The notes beneath the pieces are model-generated. The model was not told the DNA's origin. It saw nothing but the letters and a program-made list of their open reading frames with translations, and made no database searches. Positions 55,210-64,000 of a stretch of DNA of 64,000 nt are shown here, piece after piece. Location of the stretch: contig OX485808.1 in NCBI GenBank assembly GCA_950295325.1, forward strand, positions 40,444,527-40,508,526, given 5' to 3'. Position 1 is the stretch's first letter. The number at the start of each line of letters is the position of its first letter. Source of the DNA: Polytrichum commune. Its lineage: Eukaryota > Streptophyta > Polytrichopsida > Polytrichales > Polytrichaceae. The position numbers and the translations under genes were made by a program.

Positions 55210-58200
55210 TCATCTTCTGGCTCGTTTTCGGACTGTGCGACATCGTTTTCTTGTGTGTCTTCTTTGCGGCGTAAGCTTCTTCGCGGTTACTTTCACTGTC
55301 CACTGTGATCCCGCGTGCTTTCCTGTTGTTATGACATTGTACAGAGCATCAGATATGTCTTGCCGTTCTTTGATGGCGTCCTCCCTCCTGTAATCAAATA
55401 CACAGCCCTGCATAACGAACGATACAATATAAATGTCAGTACTCGAGCCAACTAAAACAGACATATAAATACTTAATATTATGTCACCTATAGTACTTAT
55501 CACTTTTACTGGGTTATTCGATGCACGGGAGCGCAACTGACCTCGCGCAGGGTATGGGGTTTAGTTCTCAGAGCCTCAGTGTACTCCCTTATGTTCTTCA
55601 GAAGATAAAATCCACATGCCCAACCAGAATTCTGTTGTGAGACGGTTGGTTCAATCCAAACACTATGTGAATGTGCATTTCGCCACATGGCCGATCTTTC
55701 GGAGTAGCCACTCCGTGCAGCCCACAATTTTGCTAGACGCGTGCGACGGGTTGCATCAGCGTGAAATCCCGCGTCCCTCATAGAATCAAAATGGAAAAAA
55801 CCTTAGACACCAAGAACATATACGGTCCAATGCTTTCCGCAAGTGAACGGCACTAGGAGAGTTGTTATGTCTAACTCCGGCAGAGTTGGGTACTTATTAT
55901 GAATGAACTCCATGAAGACCTCTAACCTCTCAGTCGGTTGCAAGTTCAAAAAACCCTCTAGAATAGGCACCAGGTACGGACTACATATATGACACTTTAC
56001 GTCATCCAACTGAGGATTCAACCACGTCCTCACCCACTCCATCATGTGGTTGGACAATTCGCCGTACCTATATGTTAGTGGTTTAATGTCGTAAACCCAA
56101 TCTAATGTACAAAATTCACCCTTAAACGTAAACTCAAACGAAGGAGACACTGCCCCACCTGCATCGGCCACAATCGTATTCACCAGGTCTTCCAACCTGC
56201 AAGGCACACGTGCACGACGATCAGGAACTCATACATATTGATGTCCTACAAGGAAAAACGTGCATCCATGAAGCAACTCTGAATGCGTTACATTGTAGGC
56301 TTTACCTGCCATCAGATTTGTGTGTAGTACGGGATATGACATCGTCCTGGCTGTTGTCCAACAGTGTTGATGAACCCCTTTTCTTCGCGAACTTCTGGCC
56401 GGGCGCTTCCACAAGTTCGGATACACAGCTGAAGTCCTTCGTACCTGCTCTCTCAGTGGAACATACAGAATTATCGCCGCCAACCACGGGAAGTGTTGGG
56501 AATTCCAACTCCCTTGTGACCGAAGTTGCAGGAGTCCCACGAGTGAGAGACAAGGTTGGCGTCCTCTGAAACCAAGGCCCACCTGTTGACCTACTTCGCA
56601 AACCAGTCGGTGTGCAAGGAGACTTGGCGTGCATTGTGCAAAGCAGCCCGTCAGGGGAGAGAGGGGCCGGCAAAGACACAGTCTTCATGTCTGTACTAAC
56701 CATGTCCTTCGGTGAGTCCGTCAGGTTTTGTGTGCAACTACTGTCACGAACCTCCATGTCCTTGTGGGAGGGGGGGACCAGGACAACAAGGTCAAGTCCT
56801 TCCATGTTCATTGCATCTTGGACTTCAGCGACAAACCCTTTTGGACTGTGCAGCCCACTCCCTTGGATCGATTTAGGGAACTCACCAATCAAAGTGCGCG
56901 TAGCTGCCACGTCCTCCGCAATGTCATCTGTGGGTTCCTGGAGGCCCAGTCCACTGAGTAGCAAATTTAGTTGTGTGCGCCTAAACGATGCCAGAAATTC
57001 GATCGCCTCAGCCAGCCGCAGCTGTGCGCATTTGCTTTTCTTGTGGATGTCGCCAATCACAACTGAGCCAATGTCTGCATCTTCTCGAATTACCATTGCG
57101 GACGATAACACCTGTAAGTTTCACAACAAAGAGGTGTGGGTTTAGGGTTTACAACCAAACAAGATGAAATAAAATAAATAAGTGCATAAATCACATATGA
57201 AGGACAGTGGAGCATGTTATACCTCGTTACACTTTGTCCTTCGTTGCTCAGGCACATCAGCAGCAAACCACATGTCTTCGAGCTCAGAAGACCGGCCCAT
57301 CCTAACCATGTCGGAGACTGCCCTATGTGCTAGCCTGCCAATGAATGCTCGGATCTTCTCCACAACTGCAACCTGCATCTTGGGATCGTAACCAAGCAAT
57401 GCAACTGTGTCTGAATGGAGAATGCTATAGTTCTCATCCACAGATTGTATGCCCGGAAATAAAGCCCACCCTGTTGTAGCTAAATTATGGACTACATTTG
57501 TCAAAGCAACAGACTTATCATTGTCTTCTGCAAATGCAAGGATGTAGTCTAACGTAAGACCAACATCAGGATGAGGAAGTGGGCGAGTGTGACCATGTAA
57601 TGTCCTAAACAAAACCAAGAAAGCTCGCACAATATGCGGACACTCTACTTCAAGTGAGAGAGGTTCGTTGCTGACATTTTGTAACAATGTTTTTTCTAAC
57701 CCCACCCACTCCTCCTGCGTGTGTGCCCAAGGAGAATTAGGAAAGTTCGACAGGGGCCACTCTTTGAAAATACGGTAAAGCGGGGACCATCCCCACTTCT
57801 CATGTTCAACACGATTCTTTTCTGCATTATCAAACTTGTCGAGCTTCGCCTTGACGTAATTACTACGCAACTCCTCAGCATTCCCATTTTCAGCTGCTAA
57901 TTTTGCCTCGTACTCCCTCTCGCGTATTCTATATTCGAGGTAGTCCTTCAGTCGCATGAGCTCCTCGTACCTCTGCACGTCCGAAGAGCTACTGAAGCAC
58001 CGCGTTTGATTCTTTAAATTTTGAAGTACAGCCATGTGTTCATCAGGGCTGCGATTATTCTGAAGCTGCATATATCCACTCCAGTCATTCAGGGTGTTAG
58101 GGTTTATGCGAATTACAATACAAATATAAGGACATATAGAACAACGCAATGATATTGAATGACATAAATCCAGAATGACGATACGTACCGCATTGCCGAA

Positions 58201-59160
58201 AAGATACCATGTCCCAAATGCACTGGAGAGTTTAGGGCCAAGGGTGCCATCCTCCACCATCTTATGAAGGAATTCTATGCACGCCTGCGGATCGTCGAGG
58301 ACCTCCAATGGCATCCAGTCGCACTTGACCTCGGTGATGAGGGTGTATAATCCGCTCACTTCAACAAGCGTAGGAGGAGGAGGAGCGCACGCAGCGTTTC
58401 CAGCAGGGAACTTCGCATTGGCCTTAACCCATGCGCGGTCTTCGATGTCCTTCCTGGTGAGAACACGCACGGCTGGACTGTGTCTCACCACACGAAAATC
58501 ACCTTCCTCAGACACTGTCTCCGGAGAACTCGATCGGATGTCGCACGAATGTGGGGCAGTGTCATGTGGTGTGTCGTTGTCGCTCTCATATTTCTCCGTC
58601 CCATCCTGCAACTGTTCCTGTGAGCATTCCTCCATGTGCTCGTCACTATCCTCGGACACCTCTTCAGATTTTGTTTCCTGGAATTTCACATGCAGGGCTT
58701 TAGGACTCACCCTAGACCGTGAAATCTTGCACGGACCCTCAACTCGTGGATTGGGGGCAGGAGACACGGGGATTTGGCGGCGCTTTGAAGGGGACGACTG
58801 AAGGACATCATCTGCTTTCCTTTTCGCTAAACCAGATGGCTTGGGGGGCACGTTCAACGCGAACACTTTGCCGTACTTCTTCGCAACCCTGTTGAGCTCG
58901 GCGTGGTCGCTCTTCTCCCACGTCGGATACATCTTCAACGCAGCGGGTTCTTTATAAACCTTACATAGGTTAAACATCCTATGGTAAGATGTCATATTTT
59001 TATCCTTATGTATTTCCTTGCAAAAAATACAAGAGAAAGGGTACCTGCCATTATTCCTCCTTTCTGTAGTGACCCTGGACTTCAAATATGCTTCCAGGAT
59101 CAGGGCATCGTACTCAGCTTCCAAAAACAATGCGGCACACGGCTTCCTATTGTACGTCAT
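55210..59160 (-). CDS. MULE-borne gene with C-terminal Ulp1-like (C48) protease, 5 exons, one internal stop
   Basis: Exons are 59160-58189, 58065-57223, 57111-56306, 56196-55542 and 55407-55210; phases close to 1158 codons. The N-terminus has a zinc-finger-like CIFCKEIHKDKNMTSYH...C. A long acidic/Ser-rich region and a Lys/Glu-rich, coiled-coil-like stretch follow (LKDYLEYRIREREYEAKL). Exon 4 holds the protease: catalytic His in CGKHWTVYVLGV, Asp in HFDSMRDAGFH, Gln and Cys in SQQNSGWACGFYLLKN. The C-terminus is Arg/Lys-rich. A TAA at 55805-55803 sits in frame between His and Asp. No plausible intron spans it, so this copy may give a truncated protein. The family (KI-MULE Ulp1-like genes) has no firmly known role. 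Additional 5' exons are possible, because an acceptor precedes the first ATG. Confidence 0.85.
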
Positions 59161-59229
59161 TGTGCTCCTGTAAATCCGTTGTCCGCCAAACAACTGCAAT
59201 CACAACAATTAAAATTTTATTAGGGGAAA

Positions 59230-61535
59230 TGAATTCGAATGACTGAAATGTGGTCGTGTACAGCAAGAATACATATAGAAGCAGCAAAATCTCGAAGAAA
59301 ATCACATTGAACGGAGTGTGGCAAGGGGCAGCCAGGACACCTTGACACCCTCAATTGTCACAGCGTTTAAAGCGAGAATGAAGGACTGCGTTACAGCTGG
59401 AAGATTCAAACAAACACTGTACATGCACAGCCTAAAACTGACTTTTGGGGAAGAAAAAAAAAATCAATAGATGTTGGCTCTCCCCATGCTGCCAACCAAC
59501 TGCACCAAATGACTAAAGTAAATTTACAATGAATTACTGATGTACATTTACAATTAAAGCGAATGACTGAAGTGTGGTCATTTAGAGGAAGAATACATAC
59601 AGAAGCAGCAGAAAATGTAAGAAAAAACACTTAGAGCAGCATGTGGCAAGGGGTAGCCAAGAAACCTTGAAACCCTCAATTGTTCAAACAAAAGCTGGAA
59701 TATCTCCACAAACACTGTACATGCACATCGAAAAAACTGAATTATGGGAAAGAAAAAACATTGCAAGAGATGTTGCTCACCCCATGTTGCCAACCTTGAG
59801 GACCAAAAACCACCATGTCCACGAACTTTGAACGCCCAAGGAGCGCTATCAATGTAGGATCTTCGACCACGTGCAGCCGATGCTTCAGAGCCTCAGGAAC
59901 CAATTTGCTGTTGTCCAAGGCAGTTGCTGTTGCTTCAGGGCAGAGGTCGCCATAGCCAAAACACAAAAAAAACCTAAACTATTGCTTGGCCGCAGCCGAT
60001 CTTCGCAGATGCGGGGATGGAGCAAAAGGAAAAACCCTAAACTATTGCTTGTCCGCAGGCGCTCTTCGCAGATGCGGGGATGGAGCGAAGGAAAAAAACC
60101 CTAAAGTATTGGTTGGCCGCAGGTGCTCTTCGCAGATGCGGGGATGGAGCGAAGTAAAAAAACCCTTCAAAGGTTTGTCTGCCTCCTTCTAATGCTGCCT
60201 GTTGGCATCCACAAACTCTGCAAGGAGCAACCTTGTACAATACCTTCCACACCCCAAACCCTATGAGACTACACTGTTGATGCGGCTGCTGGTTCTCCCC
60301 AAGTTGCCTTGAATCCTTGTTGTATCTACGTGATGTGTCCCAGAGACAGAATATGAAAGACCTCTACACCCAAAATCCTCTGCCGCACTAGTATACTCTG
60401 CCACAAAAATATGTGTAGATGCGGCTGATGTAACTTTTGTTCGATCTGAACCCCTGTTGTATGTCCCCTGTGTGTCTATGCGATTCCTCCTACAAGCACA
60501 AGAGACTTCGACGCACAAGGAACTTCTCCGCGCTTGGAACTACTCTAACCCAGAACTTCTCCGCACAAGGATACGGCGCTGAATCCATGCGACTCCGGAA
60601 ACCTGGAGCAGCAAACCCAAATGACACACCCTCTAAACTCTTCCCATCAAACAACTCTTCCCATCTAAACTCTTCCCATCAAACAACTCTTCCCATCTAA
60701 ACTCTTGAAACCTGCAGAAATGTACCTAAAATCTGATCCAACAACAAAGAGAACCCAAAAAAATCCAGGGTTAAACCCTTGACCATGATTATGACTTAGG
60801 CAAAGAGGTGAAATGATGAAAGAGAGATCCACGCACCTGATGGCGAAGAGACGCCTCACTCAATGGCCGAAACCCTAGATGGCGAATGGACGCCTCCCTC
60901 ATTAGTGCACTCAATGTGACTCGATGCCAGATCTGCACTCATTGTAACCCCTCAAATCTGCACTCATTGTAACCCTAAGCTGCACTCATTATACACCTAA
61001 TCTGCACTTCTTTTACAAAAGAAATCCCTCAATCTGTTCATGAATCACCCTTGCAATGAATGCTTTCCAACAATAATTACAACCCTAAACCCTAGATGGC
61101 GAAGAGACAGCAATACTCGCTCGAAATATGTCTAATCTCTCAACAATCCTACCTCATCACTCTCAAATCATTACAAATCAAACTACAAGCACACTCATGT
61201 GAAAGATTTGCGATTGAGAGAGGGTGTCCAATATTGTCTAATCTCTCAACAATCCTACCTCATCACTCTCAAATCATTACAAATCAAACTACAAGCACAC
61301 TCATTGATCAAGATTTGCCATTGAGAGAGGGTGTCCAATATGAAGGACACAGCATCTGTCCACACACCTAACCTCGAAAACAATGTAGCCTCGAAAGACG
61401 CGCAGTGGAATAATTACCAGTCTCGAAGGACTGGAAACCTCGAAGGACGAGCTCCAAACCCTAAAACCCAACCGACCGCCCGCAAGCCACGTCCTACGTC
61501 ATTCCATCCACTGGTGACCGGCGCGTCTGGTCACC
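59230..61535. repeat. Right subterminal repeats of the MULE
   Basis: A segment around 59270-59460 (AGAATACATA, CAGAAGCAGC, TGTGGCAAGGGGCAGCCA) recurs at 59585-59760. CGCAGATGCGGGGATGGAGC is tandemly repeated three times at about 60005-60155. A block starting TCTAATCTCTCAACAATCCT occurs at about 61130 and 61237 (period about 107 bp). No additional protein-coding gene is supported in this interval. Confidence 0.8.
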
Positions 61536-61639
61536 GCTCGGTTGACGGGCGGGCAGGGTTTTTTTCTCTGGGAGCTGCCCCCTACAAGTTCGTAGGGGGT
61601 ACTTTAGCGTCCGCCTTCCACCTCCTTCCCCTTAGGGTT

Positions 61640-61775
61640 GCTTCACACTATGGCCGTCCAAGTCGAGGGGCCGTGGGATTGAGTGGCCAAACTTTGTTGG
61701 GAGTCCAAAGAAATGGGCTGAAACTAGCCAATAAAATATAGTAAGTGGAGCCTTCGGCCGGGCATAGTGTGAAGC
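61640..61775. mobile_element. Short foldback/MITE beside the MULE
   Basis: GCTTCACACTATGGCCG at the left and the inverted CGGGCATAGTGTGAAGC at the right, 136 bp in total. No clear target duplication. It abuts the MULE's right target-site copy by 15 bp. Confidence 0.5.
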
Positions 61776-61779
61776 CTCC

Positions 61780-62980
61780 AAAGGCCAAGCCCAAAGTCCA
61801 AACCCAAGGGAGCATCCCACTTTATTCCTTGCTCAAAACAACCCCTCCAATCTAACAGCCAAGCTCTTGAAAAGTTCATGCAAGTAAGGAATGTGAACCT
61901 AGACTGAACACTTCTATTGAATGTTTTACCAATGTAAGACCCTCCTAGATTTGCAAGAGACATGCTACATTTTAGAAGATTCTAATCACTTTACAATCAG
62001 TGTCCATTTTAGGCTCACATACCAGTTAGGGCAACCCGACCATTTCGTGGCAACTTTCCAAATTCACATAAGTAATAGATGGTTTTCAAAAGTTTGGATA
62101 ACTATCAATCTCACTCTATGTATTGAATAAATGATAACAAAATATGCGATACCATCCTTCCTAGGCAACTTCAGAACTTATATTTTTATTTATGTTTTTT
62201 TCTCAAAATAAATAAAACCACTCAATTATAATATTATGTCCAAATATCAAAATCAAAATCTAAAATCTTTATAATTTAGTGTACTTTCCATTGAGTTCCC
62301 TACACCAAATAGGGGTCGTTAGTGTGACCTTTTGGATGAAGTGACATGATTGTGTTGACTTGTGATTCCAAAAATGTTGAGATACTATACAATAAATTTC
62401 ATCTTTGGAAATGTGAAGACACAAGGAGTTGCATGAAGATGTGTCTTCTTACTTAAAGATGTCGTTTTAGATATAATTGATTGTGGGTTTTGACTATTTA
62501 GTGTAATTTCCATCGAAGTTGCTTACACCAAACATGGGTCATTAGTGTTCATCATTTCAATAAAGTGATTTATTGTGTTGACTTGCGGTTCCAAGTCATA
62601 GAGATGAAGTTGACATCACTTTTCGACACATGAAGACATATGGATTTGCATGAGTGTCTCTTCTAAAGTATTTATTGCCATAATGTATGCTCCTCGTAGT
62701 TTTGGTCCAATATTGCAGTTGCCATCATAGTTTGAGCAACTATTCTAGATATATATGAAAATTCAGAGAAATTATTGAGTCACATAATGACCCTATTCGG
62801 TGTAGATAGGATGGGCGGTTGGACTCCAATTGTGTGAAATGGAGTGGAGACAAGTGGACTCAAGTTAGTGGTCCAATCACGGTGGTCTCAATATAGATTA
62901 AAGTGCGTGCCATGTGGATAGGTCAAATGTACAAAGGCTAGGCCAAGACCTAAGGCCCACATTTTCACATAATTAGAAGG
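61780..62980. repeat. AT-rich interval with a 230-bp tandem pair
   Basis: No gene is supported. ATTTAGTGTA(C/A)TTTCCAT..GTT(C/G)C(C/T)TACACCAAA followed by GTGTTGACTTG occurs at about 62275-62400 and 62497-62610, a diverged direct repeat about 225 bp apart. Confidence 0.6.
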
Positions 62981-63038
62981 TTCTACACATTTAATATATT
63001 TAGTGTCACATACACTATTTGCGAATGGCTTAAACTAG

Positions 63039-63604
63039 AGTAGAGGCATCCATAACCAAACACTTAAGAGATTGTGCTCCAAATTTGGAGAAGTATAAGG
63101 CAATGCAATTTTTTCCCATGTAGAAAGATAGAAATTATGAGGACTACATCTTTTTTTGGTAATATTGTTCCTTAAAATGAAATCACTATGAATTTTTGAA
63201 GCTAAAAGTTGGTATGAATACATTATTAATGTCTAGATTGTACTGCTCATTACTCCTCATTTTGAGACGAATTCCTCCTCACTTTAGCACTCAAGACCGG
63301 GGACATGTGTCTGGCACTACCGATTCCATGGTGATACCATAACCAAAGTTGGAAACGTAGGGTTAGTATCCATGTAAGCCGCTTCGCCCACCATATTCTA
63401 GTGGAAATGTTGATTTCAAATGCTGGCATCTACATTTTCACTAAAATATGGTGGGCGAGTGACCCACATGGAAACTAACCCTTGGAAATTGTGAAACGTG
63501 GAACCTTATTTTAACCACACGCAAAAAGAAATTACTAGCTTGATTGAAATGATGGCACCCTGTAGATTGCCGATGGGGCCTTGATCGGGAATGGGGCCTC
63601 TACT
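63039..63604. mobile_element. 566-bp insertion in a dispersed repeat, CTAG duplication
   Basis: Comparison with the uninterrupted copy at 12800-12985 shows AAACTAGATGCC split here. The insert begins AGTAGAGGC and ends GCCTCTACT, flanked by CTAG at 63035-63038 and 63605-63608. It contains a second, nested hairpin element at 63359-63482. No coding capacity. Confidence 0.75.
63359..63482. mobile_element. Nested 124-bp foldback element
   Basis: AGGGTTAGTATCCATGT...CGCCCACCATATTCTAGTGG pairs with the inverted CACTAAAATATGGTGGGCG...ACATGGAAACTAACCCT. Arms are about 50 bp with a short loop. No target duplication was resolved. Confidence 0.75.
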
Positions 63605-64000
63605 CTAGATGCCTAGAGGTCTCAAAGTGTCACATCTGTGAATTGCCAATATGATACTATTTGTCAAAATAAGTCACTTTTTGAAGTGAATGTTTATTTG
63701 CATTATGACATTTAGCATAGCACTTTGGGATACTTGAGATGCTAATTTTGTGTTCTAATATACAAGGGGAAGATATTATTGAGCGTACTAATGGAAAGTG
63801 CCATGCGTTTACATTTTAGTATGGAAGGAAAAGATGTTTTTGCGCACATTACTACCAAGTGTCAATTGTGTACACTTTAGTCAACTTGTAGATCATTGTG
63901 TAACATAGGCATACACCTCATAGTATTATTGAACACACTTATGCCAAGATATTAATAAGCACACATGAGCGCTGAGTATCATGAGGTGACACTAATGACG

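Larger units (their letters stand above)
49661..61615. mobile_element. Complete Kaonashi-type Mutator-like element (KI-MULE), 11,955 bp
   Basis: Terminal inverted repeats at 49661-49740 and 61536-61615 begin GGCGGACGCTAAAGTACCCC. They are 80 bp long and differ at two adjacent positions. The 9-bp target duplication TTCCACCTC is perfect (49652-49660, 61616-61624), the size expected for Mutator-like elements. Inside are a transposase gene (plus) and a gene with a Ulp1-type protease domain (minus), convergent about 1.6 kb apart, plus subterminal tandem repeats at both ends. Transposase and protease together match the Kaonashi class known from angiosperms. The near-identical ends suggest recent insertion. 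Confidence 0.95.

Noticed and set aside
56210-58801. Plus-strand frames of 119-177 codons across the MULE protease gene
   Set aside because: They are antisense to exons whose borders and phases all close on the minus strand; no domain is recognisable on the plus strand.
1-64000. tRNA, rRNA or CRISPR features
   Set aside because: No cloverleaf-compatible A/B-box pair, rRNA-like block or regularly spaced repeat with unique spacers was found; the 79-bp array has repeated, not unique, spacers.

Overview
The window looks like nuclear DNA of a streptophyte outside the seed plants (bryophyte, lycophyte, fern or charophyte-type alga). It has AT-rich intergenic DNA, GT-AG introns of 100 bp to more than 1 kb, TTTAGGG-type telomere-like words, a plant OSCA-type channel gene, and an acetate kinase gene, an enzyme generally missing from seed plants. 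The species cannot be named from sequence alone.

Three host genes can be resolved exon by exon, and their coding phases close exactly. A ULP2-like SUMO protease lies on the minus strand (24355-16531, 14 exons, 971 aa). An OSCA/CSC1-type osmosensitive cation channel lies on the plus strand (27155-35895, 12 exons, about 1033 aa). A cytosolic-type acetate kinase lies on the minus strand (40143-36959, 4 exons, 410 aa). The channel and the kinase converge about 1 kb apart. Nothing suggests that the three act in one pathway.

The rest is mainly mobile and repetitive DNA. On the left (1-11.4 kb) two divergent genes face away from each other. One is a minus-strand open frame leaving the window, with a DGQH motif resembling ParB/DGQHR-type domains. 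The other is a decayed plus-strand gene of a DUF7869-like, transposase-like family, split by a 974-bp solo LTR with a 5-bp target duplication. Upstream of both lie copies of one interrupted palindrome, TTTGGGTC-N4-GACCCAAA. Beside the DUF7869-like gene it forms a 79-bp tandem array. Recognisable copies occur only between 1.25 and 7.2 kb, so the two genes may belong to one undescribed element.

On the right (49661-61615) is a complete 11,955-bp Mutator-like element. It has 80-bp terminal inverted repeats differing at two positions and a perfect 9-bp target duplication. It carries an apparently intact transposase of 875 aa (zinc finger, MULE core, SWIM finger) and a convergent five-exon gene ending in a Ulp1-type (C48) protease domain. 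This is the Kaonashi (KI-MULE) architecture. One in-frame TAA lies between the catalytic His and Asp of the protease.

Between and around these are a decayed LINE (about 43.2-47.5 kb, minus), three PIF/Harbinger-like elements with TTA duplications, a 410-bp MITE with an 8-bp duplication inside an OSCA intron, several foldback elements, tandem repeats in the first introns of the protease and kinase genes, and unusually long poly-C/poly-G tracts. No tRNA, rRNA or CRISPR array was recognised.
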